DNA of 64,000 nucleotides from Variovorax sp. PAMC26660 (GCF_014302995.1 NZ_CP060295.1:124001-188000), one strand, 5' to 3'; counted from the first letter of the stretch, positions 36,047 through 46,513 are shown. The notes: generated by a model from the letters alone, not told the origin. Made by a program: numbers and translations.

Positions 36047-36391
36047 TTAGCGCCAGTGGCCATGGCCACGGTAGTAGCCGCGACCGTAGTAACGCGGGCC
36101 GTAATAAGCCGGTGGGCCGTAGTAGACCGGGGCCGGACGGTAGTAGACCGGCGGCGGGTTGTAGTAGACCGGGGCTGGCGGCGCGTAGTACACGGGCGCT
36201 GGCGGGTAATAGGCAGGTGCCGGCGGATAGTAGGCAGGACCGCCCACGCCCACCGCCACGCCTGGCACGCCGACACCGATCGACCAGCTCACGTCGCTGC
36301 GGGCGCTGGCCGAAGTGGCTGCAAACAGTGCACCGGCTGCCACGACACCTGCGGCGGCCCATTTGAAGAAAGTAGAACGTGTAAGGCTCAT
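36047..36391 (-). CDS. exported Tyr/Pro/Gly-rich repeat protein
   Basis: 114 residues. A signal peptide (cleavage near SASA, residue ~31) is followed by a short VSWSIGVGVPGVAVGVGG segment and then about seven copies of a YYPPAP-like unit ending in a Tyr/Arg/His-rich tail. The start at 36391 (MSLTRSTFFKW) has AAGGAG upstream; the frame extends to 36478 without support. Such low-complexity secreted proteins are common in Comamonadaceae, and their role, perhaps envelope or surface related, is not known. Confidence 0.75.
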   Translation of the reverse strand: MSLTRSTFFKWAAAGVVAAGALFAATSASARSDVSWSIGVGVPGVAVGVGGPAYYPPAPAYYPPAPVYYAPPAPVYYNPPPVYYRPAPVYYGPPAYYGPRYYGRGYYRGHGHWR

Positions 36392-36539
36392 GATGTTGGA
36401 CTCCTTGTTTCGAGAGCTGCGTTCGGGTGTGAACCGCCCATGTGTGTATTGAACGCGGCAAATGCAAAGGGGGTGCACTGGGCAATGTGAAGAGCGTTGC
36501 CAAAGGTAACACCGCAGGGGGCCCCTCTAGAATGCCCCG

Positions 36540-38354
<1,815 letters not shown>

Positions 38355-38423
38355 CCACGCCCCGCCGGGATGCCAGGGCGTCGCGCATAAAAAAACAAGC
38401 CGCCGAGCGGCGCAGGGAGGATC

Positions 38424-39818
38424 ATGAATTTCACGTACATCACAGCTTGTGTCGCGCTGGCCATGGCGGTGGGCGGCTGCGCGACGCGCTTCGCCCCCGT
38501 CGGCCCCTTCGATGTGGCGCAACTGAGTGCGGCACGCCCCATCGAGCACAGCGTGTTGCGAGTGGGCGACGAGGTTTCTTTTGCGGTTCAGCAGGGCGGC
38601 GTCGCCGCCAACTACACAGTCGCCTGCGACAAGCCTCAGGCATGGTTGCTGTACTCACACGCCAAGACCCGCCGCTATCCCTCTGGAGCCGGGCTTTTCA
38701 GCCCTCGACAGATGGTGAATCAGGACATCGCGCTGCGACTGAAAGCCATGCCGAGCGTCGCGAGCGCATGTGGTGGAAAAACTGACTGGCGCGAGGTCCG
38801 GCGCGACAACACCGGCACAGTCGCCGCCATTGACCTCAACAGCATCGAGAAGATCGGGAGCGACCTCAGGTTCTGGGCCATGCTCGACTACGGCCGCGTG
38901 GCATTGGACCCGCCGTACCAAGCGCCGTACGGGCAGAAGTTCGAGCGCTTCCACTTGTCGTGCGCCAAGCAGCGGTTCACGAACACCGCGGGTTTCGATG
39001 TCGACGAAAAGGGACGCGTCACCGACGGCATCGTGTTCGGCACGCTCATGCCGGCCGAATCCATCGGGCCGGAGACAAACGACGACTACAAGGCGCTTTT
39101 CAAGACCGCATGCGGTGATGCCGCGCAGATGTCCCGCCTGCCCGCCTTCGTTACCCGCGACAAGCGGCGCGACGATCCGTCCACCGTGCGAGCGCCCGAC
39201 CCCAAAGCCCTGGAGGCCATCGCGCAGTTGAAGCTGCCGGCGGCAAAAAAGCAGTTGACGCGGCTCGTCACGAGCGGGCCTTCGACCTTCGAGGGCAAGA
39301 CCAAGCAGATCCGCGAGGAGTACGACTTTTCGCCCTACCCTGCCGCCGGCATCGCAAACGTCAAGTCCCAAGGTTTCGGGCCGACGGGCCCGAGCTACTC
39401 CGGCAAGTCCGTCAATTTCCTCGGGCTGTTCGACCTGAGTTCGCAGACGCAGTACTCCTCTCGATCGTCGGGCAATGCAATGGCGACCGACGTGGTGTTC
39501 ACGGGCGAATGGGCACGCATGGAGCCGGGCGATGAACTGGTCTACGACCACACATCGAACAACATCGACACCGGCAGCAGCTGGACCCACCGGTATGTCC
39601 ATCGATGCAAGGTGATCGAACGCGTCGCGGCGTCGACTCTTCATCCGGACTTGGCCGGCCAGGCCAAGCGGCTCGAATGCCGCACCGACGACGACCAGTA
39701 CAAGCGCGTGGACACGCGGTACTTTCTTGAGGACTACGCGTATTTTCTGAACACGGACACAAGCAAGAACCCGTTCTACTACTCGAGCAGCAAGATCATC
39801 GAGGTCGGCCAGCGCTGA
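38424..39818 (+). CDS. putative lipoprotein of unknown function
   Basis: 464 residues. The N-terminus MNFTYITACVALAMAVGGCA gives a lipoprotein signal with Cys at residue 19, so the protein is probably membrane-tethered in the periplasm. The rest has no recognised domain: several Cys and a repeated pattern of short beta-rich segments with WTHRYVHRCKVIERV and AKRLECRTDDDQYK near the end. Codon use is somewhat less GC-extreme than glnS. GGGAGG precedes the start. The neighbouring small lipoprotein is convergent, 10 bp away. Confidence 0.75.
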   Translation: MNFTYITACVALAMAVGGCATRFAPVGPFDVAQLSAARPIEHSVLRVGDEVSFAVQQGGVAANYTVACDKPQAWLLYSHAKTRRYPSGAGLFSPRQMVNQDIALRLKAMPSVASACGGKTDWREVRRDNTGTVAAIDLNSIEKIGSDLRFWAMLDYGRVALDPPYQAPYGQKFERFHLSCAKQRFTNTAGFDVDEKGRVTDGIVFGTLMPAESIGPETNDDYKALFKTACGDAAQMSRLPAFVTRDKRRDDPSTVRAPDPKALEAIAQLKLPAAKKQLTRLVTSGPSTFEGKTKQIREEYDFSPYPAAGIANVKSQGFGPTGPSYSGKSVNFLGLFDLSSQTQYSSRSSGNAMATDVVFTGEWARMEPGDELVYDHTSNNIDTGSSWTHRYVHRCKVIERVAASTLHPDLAGQAKRLECRTDDDQYKRVDTRYFLEDYAYFLNTDTSKNPFYYSSSKIIEVGQR

Positions 39819-39828
39819 CCCTCGGTCG

Positions 39829-40131
39829 CTATTCCGGCCGCTTGTAGACCACGCCCAGCACCGCGCTGTTTTCATCAGTGGTGCACACGGCGGAGCGCGC
39901 TTGCGAGCCGACCTTCAGGTTGATCGTGTAGACGCCGTCACGCGGCGTGGAACCGCTGTCCACCACGATGCTGGCCGGCGGCACCCGCAACTCGCGCGCG
40001 GCAGCGGCGACGCAGTTCTTGACGCTCGCCTCAGGCGCGCCACCGACGCGAACGGATGTGCTGTTGCAGGCGGCCATGAGAAAACCCGCCGACGCCACGC
40101 AGGCGAGATGGATAAAGCTTCGCATCGTCAT
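39829..40131 (-). CDS. small lipoprotein of unknown function
   Basis: 100 residues. Signal peptide with lipobox LMAAC (Cys near residue 22). The mature part contains two further Cys (KNCVAAAARELRV, SAVCTTDENSAV) that could form a disulfide, and a predicted beta-rich fold. ATG 40125 (third residue) is an alternative start. No family recognised. Divergent from the pseudouridine synthase gene with an 86-bp gap. Confidence 0.75.
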   Translation of the reverse strand: MTMRSFIHLACVASAGFLMAACNSTSVRVGGAPEASVKNCVAAAARELRVPPASIVVDSGSTPRDGVYTINLKVGSQARSAVCTTDENSAVLGVVYKRPE

Positions 40132-40217
40132 TTCCGGGTTCTCCTTGGTGATGACCAGATTGGAGTCGCCGTGTCCGCTGAATGTTGCAGGACAGACCCG
40201 GGCTATCCTGTCGGCTC

Positions 40218-40769
40218 ATGAACCTTCCGAGCCCTTCTTCCCGCCTGATCCGCTTCAACAAGCCCTATGGCGTCCTCAGCCAGTTCACGCCCGAGGGGCG
40301 CTGGCGTGGCCTGAAGGACTTCATCGACATCCCCGGCATCTACGTTGCCGGCCGCCTCGATGCCGACAGCGAAGGCCTGCTGCTGCTCACCGATGACGGC
40401 AAGCTCCAGGCGCGCATTGCCGATCCGCGCTTCAAGATGGAAAAAAACTACTGGGTGCAGGTGGAGGGCGTGCCCACCGAAGAGGCGCTTACCGCGCTGC
40501 GCAACGGGGTTCAGCTCAACGACGGCCCCACCCGCCCGGCCAGGGCGCGCCTGCTCGACCCGCCGCCCGAGGTGTGGGTGCGAGAGCCGCCCATCCGCGA
40601 GCGCAAGAACATTCCCACCGCCTGGCTGGAACTGGCGATCAGCGAGGGCCGCAACCGCCAGGTGCGGCGCATGACGGCCGCCGTCGGACTGCCGACGCTG
40701 CGCCTGATCCGCGTCGCCATCGGGCCCCACACGCTCGACGGGCTGGCACCGGGAACCTGGCGGGAATAG
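40218..40769 (+). CDS. rluE: 23S rRNA pseudouridine synthase, RluE-like
   Basis: 183 residues, the short RsuA/RluB/E/F class without an S4 domain. The catalytic Asp lies in the motif [14 protein letters not shown] (residue ~46), and [24 protein letters not shown] is the C-terminal family block. RluE modifies U2457 of 23S rRNA in E. coli; the size and the N-terminal [14 protein letters not shown] segment fit RluE best. Start ATG 40218 (MNLPSPSS) was chosen over the unsupported upstream frame. Confidence 0.88.
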   Translation: MNLPSPSSRLIRFNKPYGVLSQFTPEGRWRGLKDFIDIPGIYVAGRLDADSEGLLLLTDDGKLQARIADPRFKMEKNYWVQVEGVPTEEALTALRNGVQLNDGPTRPARARLLDPPPEVWVREPPIRERKNIPTAWLELAISEGRNRQVRRMTAAVGLPTLRLIRVAIGPHTLDGLAPGTWRE

Positions 40770-40823
40770 CGCGGCCCCGAGACTCATCCGTTCGCATCCA
40801 CTTCATCCGAAACCTTGTTGTCC

Positions 40824-41732
40824 ATGCACATACCTTCTCCTTTCTCCGACCTCCCCTCGACGGCCTTGAACCGGCGCGCCACCCTGCTCGGCGCCCTGGG
40901 CCTGCTGGTGTTGCCTGCCACACGCGTCGGCGCAGCCACGCCTGCAAAGCCGTCGCAACAACCGCACGCTGCCGTCTGGCAGCATCCGTCCCAGGTACCG
41001 GGCGGCGTGGCTCGCCTGTCATTGGGGCCTGCGGCAGCAAGGCCAACGGCCTTTGCCGGCGATGTGCCGCTTCTCGTGCTCGGCGACACGATCGAATGGA
41101 CCGCGCTGGTCGGCATCCCGCTCGCAGCCACGCCCGGCGACACGAGCATCACGGTCCGCACCGAAGGCCGTCCCGAACGGCAGATCGCCTACACGATCGC
41201 CCCGAAGCAATACCGCGAGCAGCGCCTGACCGTGGCGCCGCGCACCGTCGATCTATCGCCGGAAGATCAATCGCGCTACGAGCGCGAACGCGATCACCAG
41301 GTTACCGTGATCGCCACGCTCACCGAGATGCGGCCAGACGCCGCGCTGCAGATGCGCGTGCCCGTGCCGGGCCGCCGCTCCAGTTCGTTCGGCCTGCGCC
41401 GTGTGTTCAACGGGCAGTCGCGCAATCCGCACAGCGGCATGGACATCGCAGCGGGCACGGGCACGCCGGTGCTGGCGCCGCTGCCGGGCAAGGTGATCGA
41501 TACGGGCGACTACTTCTTCAACGGCGGCACGGTGTGGCTCGACCACGGCGGCGGCCTGCTGACGATGTACTGCCACCTGAGCCGGGTGGATGTGAAGGTG
41601 GGCGATGTGCTGAAGACCGGCGAGCGGCTGGCCGCGGTGGGTGCGACCGGGCGGGTGACGGGGCCGCATCTGCATTGGTCTGTGATGCTGAATCGGGCGA
41701 TGGTGGACCCTGCGTTGTTCATTGCGGCTTGA
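40824..41732 (+). CDS. exported M23-family metallopeptidase
   Basis: 302 residues. The N-terminus has a twin-arginine-like signal (LNRRATLLGALGLLVLPA, cleavage near residue 38), suggesting folded export. The C-terminal LytM/M23 domain (~185-300) shows zinc-ligand motifs HSGMDIAAGTGTPV and HLHWSVMLN, with GGGLLTMYCHLSRVDVKVGD between them. These enzymes cut peptide cross-links in peptidoglycan. Start ATG 40824; a TTG at 40815 in frame is less likely. Similar to periplasmic M23 proteins of beta-proteobacteria involved in cell-wall turnover. Confidence 0.9.
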   Translation: MHIPSPFSDLPSTALNRRATLLGALGLLVLPATRVGAATPAKPSQQPHAAVWQHPSQVPGGVARLSLGPAAARPTAFAGDVPLLVLGDTIEWTALVGIPLAATPGDTSITVRTEGRPERQIAYTIAPKQYREQRLTVAPRTVDLSPEDQSRYERERDHQVTVIATLTEMRPDAALQMRVPVPGRRSSSFGLRRVFNGQSRNPHSGMDIAAGTGTPVLAPLPGKVIDTGDYFFNGGTVWLDHGGGLLTMYCHLSRVDVKVGDVLKTGERLAAVGATGRVTGPHLHWSVMLNRAMVDPALFIAA

Positions 41733-41805
41733 GTACTCACCCTGAGTTGCGGAGTTCACTCGCCCCATAAACTCGCGCTACTCAAACAAGGGACGGGTTG
41801 GAGCA

Positions 41806-42756
41806 ATGGCCAAGCAAACGAGAGCCGAGCGACGTCGCGAGCGCGCACGAGGGAAATTGGCGAGTGCGGGCGGGTCGATGACCTTTGTCGGTCTCCTTCT
41901 GCTGGTGGTTCCTGGCTTCATGCAGGGCACTATCATCGGCACGCTCGGGCCAGCGCTTCGTCCCGCTGGCTGGGCGGCCCTGGTGGTAGGTGCGGCATTG
42001 CTGGGCTTGCACTACGTGATGGCCCGCATGGCTGCGTCTCCGCAGGCTGAGCCCATTGAGCAGTCACGGCCGACTGTCAGAGCGACTCGCCCTACACCAC
42101 CGCCCGCTGTTGCCACTCCGCGCGAGCCTGTCCTTGCGTCAGAGCCTTCTCAGCCAACGCCCTCTCGTTCGGAGCCCTCGCCAAAACAAGCGCAGCAATG
42201 GAGCGCCGCCGTACTCGCTGCCATCGAATGGCGACGCTTCGAGGCATTGTGCGAAGCGCTCTACGCGCAAGCCGGATTCACCACACGCAGCCAATCACAC
42301 GGCGCGGATGGCGGCATCGACATCTGGCTCCACTCCAAGCACAGCGACGTGCCACGCATCGTTCAATGCAAGCATTGGCAAAGCAAAGCTGTCGGCGTGA
42401 AGGAAGTGCGCGAATTCCTCGGCGTCATGGCTTCGCATCAGTTGAAGAGCGGCACCTATGTGACGAGTTCGACCTTCTCTGCAGAAGCACTCGCATTTGC
42501 CAAGGCAAACGGCATTCACGCACAGGACGGCACAGCCCTCCTCAAACTGATCGGGCAGCGCACAACCGAGCAGCAGGCTGCATTGCTGGCAGTGGCTTAT
42601 GAGGGCGAGTACTGGCGGCCCACCTGTGCGAGCTGCGGCACCAAGATGGTCGAGAGAAACTCGACCAAGAGCGAGGGTAGTTTCTGGGGATGCGCGAACT
42701 ATCCCAAGTGCCGGGGCAGGACGATCCCAAAGTCGAAGGTCTCTGCCACGGTCTAG
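41806..42756 (+). CDS. membrane-anchored Mrr-like restriction endonuclease with zinc ribbon
   Basis: 316 residues. Two membrane helices (residues ~25-45, ~50-72), a Pro/Ser-rich linker (~75-125), an Mrr-type nuclease domain (~130-240: GFTTRSQSHGADGGIDIWL and IVQCKHWQSKAVGVKEVREF, giving the D...QxK active site), and a C-terminal topoisomerase-type zinc ribbon (CASCGTKM, then GCANYPKC, ~265-305). Mrr-like proteins cut modified or foreign DNA. Proteins of this architecture are often annotated as restriction endonucleases, but a housekeeping role is possible. It stands alone, with no methyltransferase nearby. Confidence 0.87.
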   Translation: MAKQTRAERRRERARGKLASAGGSMTFVGLLLLVVPGFMQGTIIGTLGPALRPAGWAALVVGAALLGLHYVMARMAASPQAEPIEQSRPTVRATRPTPPPAVATPREPVLASEPSQPTPSRSEPSPKQAQQWSAAVLAAIEWRRFEALCEALYAQAGFTTRSQSHGADGGIDIWLHSKHSDVPRIVQCKHWQSKAVGVKEVREFLGVMASHQLKSGTYVTSSTFSAEALAFAKANGIHAQDGTALLKLIGQRTTEQQAALLAVAYEGEYWRPTCASCGTKMVERNSTKSEGSFWGCANYPKCRGRTIPKSKVSATV

Positions 42757-42826
42757 CTGCGTCCTCGACCATGGATATCCACCTGCTGATCTGCTGACGA
42801 CAGTCGTCGTCCCGCTTCACGCTCGA

Positions 42827-43225
42827 TCAATGGCGGCGTGGCGTCGGCATCGTGCTCCACGCAATCAACGCCAGCAGCGCCACCTGAACCGGCAGCCGCA
42901 ACACCAGCGCCCAATACGGCACGTTCGCGAACAGCTCGGCGCGCTGCAGCATATAGACGTTTGCCGGCGTCACGGCCAGCGTCAGCAGGAACAGGCCGAT
43001 GCCCGCAGCCCGTCGCGTGGGTCGCCACAACAGTCCGGCCGCGCCCAGCAGCTCGAACGCGCCGCTCACCCACACGGTCTCGCGCGGCCAGGGAATCCAG
43101 GGCGGCACGATGCGCATCTCGGCGTCGGTCGCCACGAAGTGCGCGACGCCGCCGATGGCGAACCACAGGAAGATGAAAACCAGGCCCGCCACGCGCCAGC
43201 GGTTCATGGCGGGCGTGGCGGTCAT
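42827..43225 (-). CDS. DoxX-like small membrane protein
   Basis: 132 residues, four membrane helices (~12-30, ~50-70, ~75-93, ~105-125) in the DoxX/DUF417-like arrangement, with WPRETVWVSGAFELLGAAGLL and TPANVYMLQ as family-like segments. ATG 43207 (MNRWRV) is an alternative start. Function unknown. It follows the deacylase gene by 13 bp on the same strand and may be co-transcribed. Confidence 0.82.
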   Translation of the reverse strand: MTATPAMNRWRVAGLVFIFLWFAIGGVAHFVATDAEMRIVPPWIPWPRETVWVSGAFELLGAAGLLWRPTRRAAGIGLFLLTLAVTPANVYMLQRAELFANVPYWALVLRLPVQVALLALIAWSTMPTPRRH

Positions 43226-43238
43226 CGGCTGATCGGCC

Positions 43239-44174
43239 TCAGAGCGGCTTGGTGAGGTACACCGCTTCGCGCCCGACGATCGTGCGCTGCGCGGGCATGA
43301 AGATCGTGCAGTCGTCGCACGGCGCGCGGATTTCGTCGGGGCCGTTGGTGGCGATCAGCTCGCCCTTGGCAAAGGTCTCGAAGCCGATCAGCGGGCGCAC
43401 GAAAGCGAAGTCTTCCGACTGGATGACGTGCGTCTGCAGCAACTGGAAGCGGCGCTGCTCGCCGGGTGCGGGCACGGCCGGGTCTTTGTCGATGAGGCCG
43501 AAGTGCGCCAGGAAATCGAGCGAGATGGCGGTCGCCAGCTCCGACGCCGAGCGCAGGAAGTGCTGGCCGCATTCGGCCACCAGCGCCACGCCCTTGCCTT
43601 CGGGCTGGCCATGGCTGCCGTGCTGGATCAGCGGCGTGCCGGAGCCCAGGCCGTCAGGCATCACGAGGTGCACCGATGGGCGGCCGATGGCCATTGCCGC
43701 TGCGGCGTTGCGCTCGAAGGCGGGGTACACCCAGAACGGAATGACGGGCTGGCTGGTGGAGTGGATGTCGAGGATGTGGTCAGCCGCGCTCACCACCGGG
43801 CGCAGTTCGCGGGCGCGGCGCAGTTCGGGGCTGTCCTCGGTGCCGTCCAGCCATTCAGGCGACCAGACGCGGTTGAGGTTGTGCACGAGCTGGCGGCTGT
43901 CGAAGGGCAGCGCCTCGTTGAAGGACTCGTAGGCCGCCACGTTGGCAAAGCTCACCGTGAGCGTGCCGATCTTGGGGCGCACGTTGGTGTCGAGCAGGTG
44001 GGTGGCGGCGGTCATGCCGCAGATTTCGTTGCCGTGCGTGAGCGCGTTGATCAGCACGTGCGGGCCGGGCTTGCCGGACTCGAAGCGGTGCACGTAGTCG
44101 ATGCCGGTGTTGCCCTTGCGATAGGCAGAGAGGTCGCGGGGCAAGACTTCGAGAGCGGGGGGAGATTGGGTCAT
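43239..44174 (-). CDS. succinylglutamate desuccinylase/aspartoacylase-family zinc deacylase
   Basis: 311 residues. M14-like zinc carboxypeptidase fold: the metal-binding HxxE appears in NALTHGNEICGM (residue ~47), and the third ligand His is in DHILDIHSTSQP (~140). The catalytic Glu is probably the one in ALVAECGQHF (~208). These enzymes release an acid from N-acyl amino acids. No arginine-succinyltransferase pathway gene is adjacent, so it is not clearly astE. Downstream of amt on the same strand with a 126-bp gap. Confidence 0.88.
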   Translation of the reverse strand: MTQSPPALEVLPRDLSAYRKGNTGIDYVHRFESGKPGPHVLINALTHGNEICGMTAATHLLDTNVRPKIGTLTVSFANVAAYESFNEALPFDSRQLVHNLNRVWSPEWLDGTEDSPELRRARELRPVVSAADHILDIHSTSQPVIPFWVYPAFERNAAAAMAIGRPSVHLVMPDGLGSGTPLIQHGSHGQPEGKGVALVAECGQHFLRSASELATAISLDFLAHFGLIDKDPAVPAPGEQRRFQLLQTHVIQSEDFAFVRPLIGFETFAKGELIATNGPDEIRAPCDDCTIFMPAQRTIVGREAVYLTKPL

Positions 44175-44300
44175 GGGGGCTTTGGGGGGGTGAAGCGGAG
44201 CGGTCGGGCGAGTTTGCTACAGATGGCAATTTTTCGCCTCGCGCGCCCTGCCTCACCCCGCCTGCCTCACCTTGCCCGCCCTGCGCGCAGGGCGCCCGCC

Positions 44301-45503
44301 TTACCAGTTCACCTCGCGCTCCGGCGTGGCCGAGATGTGGTGGATCGACAGGTCGGCGCCGTCGTATTCCTCTTCCTGCGACAGCCGCAGACCCATCGTC
44401 GCCTTGAGCGCGCCATACACCACCGCGCCCGCCAACGCGGCCCATGCCACGCCGATGACGGTGCCGATGAGCTGCGCCCACAGGTTCACGCCGCCGATGC
44501 CGCCCAGCATCTGCGTGCCGAAGATGCCGGCCGCAATGCCGCCCCAGGTGCCGCACAGGCCGTGCAGCGGCCACACGCCGAGCACGTCGTCGATCTTCCA
44601 TTTGTTCTGCGTGAGCGTGAACATCTTGACGAAGATGGCGCCCGCCACGCCGCCTACCACCAGCGCGCCCAGCGGGTGCATCAGGTCGGAGCCGGCGCAC
44701 ACGGCCACCAGCCCGGCGAGCGGGCCGTTGTAGACAAAGCCCGGGTCGTTCTTGCCCATGGCCAGCGCGACCAGCGTGCCGCCGACCATTGCCATCAGCG
44801 AATTGACGGCCACGAGGCCCGAAATCTTGTCGATGCTCTGCGCGCTCATCACGTTGAAGCCAAACCAGCCCACGCACAGCACCCATGCGCCGAGCGCAAG
44901 AAATGGAATGTTCGACGGCGGATGCGCGCTGAGCGAGCCGTCGCCCCGGTAGCGGTTGCGTCGCGCGCCCAGCAGCAGCACCGCCGGCAGCGCGAGCCAG
45001 CCGCCCACGGCGTGCACCACCACCGAACCCGCGAAGTCATGAAACTCGTGGCCGGTGAGCGAGGCGATCCAGCCCTGGATGCCAAAGTGCTTGTTCCAGG
45101 CGATGCCCTCGTACAGCGGATAGACGAAGCCGACGATCACCGCCGTGGCAATCAACTGCGGCCAGAACTTGGCCCGCTCGGCGATGCCGCCCGAGATGAT
45201 GGCCGGGATGGCTGCCGCGAAGGTCAGCAGAAAGAAGAACTTGACCAGCTCGTAGCCGCTTCTTGCCGACAGTTCGGTGGCGCTCACGAAGAAATGCGTG
45301 CCGTAGGCCACGCCGTAGCCGACCAGGAAGTACACGATGGTCGACACCGAGAAGTCGACCAGGATCTTCACCAGCGCATTGACCTGATTCTTCTTGCGCA
45401 CGGTGCCCAGTTCCAGAAAGGCAAAACCGGCGTGCATGGCCAACACCATGATGGCGCCGAGAAGGATGAACAGCGCGTCTGCGCCCTGTTTGAGTGCGTC
45501 CAT
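44301..45503 (-). CDS. amtB: ammonium transporter (Amt/Rh family)
   Basis: 400 residues, eleven membrane helices. The pore twin-His pair is visible: DFAGSVVVHAVGGWLALPA (first His, ~residue 152) and VWPLHGLCGTWGG (second His, ~300). Start ATG 45503 (MDALKQ), as the frame beyond it to 45545 is unlike the family. There is no classical signal peptide, as in several beta-proteobacterial Amt proteins. A glnK gene, the usual neighbour, is absent on both sides. A sigma-54-type promoter 72-87 bp upstream agrees with nitrogen control. Confidence 0.93.
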   Translation of the reverse strand: MDALKQGADALFILLGAIMVLAMHAGFAFLELGTVRKKNQVNALVKILVDFSVSTIVYFLVGYGVAYGTHFFVSATELSARSGYELVKFFFLLTFAAAIPAIISGGIAERAKFWPQLIATAVIVGFVYPLYEGIAWNKHFGIQGWIASLTGHEFHDFAGSVVVHAVGGWLALPAVLLLGARRNRYRGDGSLSAHPPSNIPFLALGAWVLCVGWFGFNVMSAQSIDKISGLVAVNSLMAMVGGTLVALAMGKNDPGFVYNGPLAGLVAVCAGSDLMHPLGALVVGGVAGAIFVKMFTLTQNKWKIDDVLGVWPLHGLCGTWGGIAAGIFGTQMLGGIGGVNLWAQLIGTVIGVAWAALAGAVVYGALKATMGLRLSQEEEYDGADLSIHHISATPEREVNW

Positions 45504-45574
45504 TGGAGCTTCTTGCAGTTTTTGATTTGAATTGGTGCGTCGCACCCGAATTGCTCGGGCCGCCGGCGCAAGAA

Positions 45575-45590
45575 AGCAAAATTGGTGCCC
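45575..45590 (-). promoter_or_regulatory. sigma-54 (-24/-12) promoter of the ammonium transporter gene
   Basis: On the minus strand the sequence is GGGCACCAATTTTGCT: GG and GC dinucleotides separated by exactly 10 bp, against the consensus TGGCAC-N5-TTGCW (one mismatch). It lies 72-87 bp before the start codon. A palindrome GGTGCGTCGCACC (45534-45546) lies in the predicted leader. NtrC sites upstream are not clear. Confidence 0.62.
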
Positions 45591-45682
45591 GGAAGCTCTT
45601 TGATGGTGCGAAACGAACCATTAACGGGACATCTCGCGTCCATTGCGCACCGGAACAGGCCGTCCGATCGGCCAGGGAGGAC

Positions 45683-45982
45683 TCAGCCCGCGCCGGCGCG
45701 CAGTGCGTCCCGATAGCGCCGGCTGCAGGGCACGGTGGTGCCGTCATGCATGTGCAGCCGGGCTTGCGCCCGGTCGATGGTGATGCACTGCTCAACCCAA
45801 CGCATAGCCGTTGGGAGAGCAGCAAAACCACTTGTTGATACTGAGACAAGCCCGCGCGCTGCGCGCGCTTCTGCGGTCTGAAAATCGCGCGCGGTTTGAC
45901 GCTGCGAGAACGCGCGCAGCGCTTCCATGGAGGATGCGCGTGCGGCGTTGACTTCGTGCTGACGTGCGCCGAGGTAGCTCAT
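45683..45982 (-). pseudogene. chimeric ORF: phage micro-gene start joined to the 3' end of a LytTR regulator gene
   Basis: 99-residue frame. The first ~48 residues (MSYLGARQHEVNAARASSME...) continue the chain of filamentous-phage micro-genes, and the start codon overlaps the previous stop (ATGA). From about residue 60 the sequence becomes the end of a LytTR DNA-binding domain: ARLHMHDGTTVPCSRRYRDALRAG. The missing front of that LytTR gene lies 1.8 kb away at 47640-48199 in the same orientation. The join is near 45800-45835, next to the hairpin CCCAACG/CGTTGGG (45796-45815). Probably not functional as a regulator. Confidence 0.65.
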
Positions 45983-46056
45983 CCGCCGGCCTTCGCAATG
46001 AGGTAGAGAGCGCACAACGCCCACACCGCAAGGACCGTGATCAGAAACGCTCTCAT
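45979..46056 (-). CDS. 25-residue membrane micro-protein (phage minor-coat-like)
   Basis: Reads MRAFLITVLAVWALCALYLI plus a short AKAGG tail: a single membrane helix. Both ends overlap neighbouring genes by 4 bp (ATGA). Size, hydrophobicity and position after a gene V-like protein recall the pVII/pIX minor coat proteins of filamentous phages; homology is not provable at this length. Confidence 0.5.
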   Translation of the reverse strand: MRAFLITVLAVWALCALYLIAKAGG

Positions 46057-46202
46057 AGCATGACCTCGATCAAGTGCGAAGCCTGCGCGCGAAGGTTGGA
46101 CGCCAAGACGCGCTCGTACTGCGACAGCGAGCGCTGTGCGCCGCCGTCGAGGCCTTCGAGCCAGTAGCGAAGGCGCAGGAAGTTGCGAGCGTAGGCGCTC
46201 AT
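46053..46202 (-). CDS. 49-residue micro-protein in phage gene chain
   Basis: Begins MSAYARNFLRLRYWLEGLDG and ends SHLIEVML; helical and charged, no membrane segment. Coupled to both neighbours by 4-bp ATGA overlaps. No family recognised; its position suggests a phage-encoded product. Confidence 0.5.
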   Translation of the reverse strand: MSAYARNFLRLRYWLEGLDGGAQRSLSQYERVLASNLRAQASHLIEVML

Positions 46203-46315
46203 TTCCACGACCTCACTTCACGGCGAATGTCGATCACGAGCCACCAGACGACCGCCCCGCACACGATGACGTTGACGACCAGCCAGGGCCACGGGGAAAC
46301 TTGAACTTCGGTCAC
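46199..46315 (-). CDS. 38-residue membrane micro-protein (phage minor-coat-like)
   Basis: GTG start at 46315, overlapping the previous stop as GTGA. It reads MTEVQVSPWPWLVVNVIVCG followed by AVVWWLVIDIRREVRSWK: one membrane helix with a basic C-terminus. This is what a filamentous-phage pVII/pIX-type protein looks like. The stop overlaps the next ATG. Confidence 0.55.
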   Translation of the reverse strand: MTEVQVSPWPWLVVNVIVCGAVVWWLVIDIRREVRSWK

Positions 46316-46503
46316 AGCGATTCGCCCGAGACGGGCACGCCGTTCGCCGTGTAGCTCAGATCGATTGCGATCTGGCCCGCGTCGGCGGTCACTTCGATGG
46401 ACAGACCATCGAGGCCATCAGCCTCGGCGTCGCGCATCAGCCCGAGGACAGCGCCCTCCAGTTGCGCGAGCCGAGCGGCCTGCATCGCATCACGCGATTG
46501 CAT
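46312..46503 (-). CDS. 63-residue protein in phage gene chain
   Basis: Begins MQSRDAMQAARLAQLEGAVL and ends VPVSGESL. The first half is helical and the second predicted beta. No family recognised. It starts 10 bp after the stop of the gene V-like protein and its own stop overlaps the next GTG, so it belongs to the same coupled chain. Confidence 0.55.
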   Translation of the reverse strand: MQSRDAMQAARLAQLEGAVLGLMRDAEADGLDGLSIEVTADAGQIAIDLSYTANGVPVSGESL

Positions 46504-46513
46504 GGTGCACCCC

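Noticed and set aside
38357..38395. Possible terminator after glnS (ACGCCC/GGGCGT then A-run)
   Set aside because: Only a 6-bp stem with a 13-nt loop, and an A-run instead of T-run on the glnS strand.
45780..45840. dif-like XerCD site at the phage relic junction
   Set aside because: Compared by eye with the 28-bp dif consensus; no convincing match, only a GC-rich hairpin.
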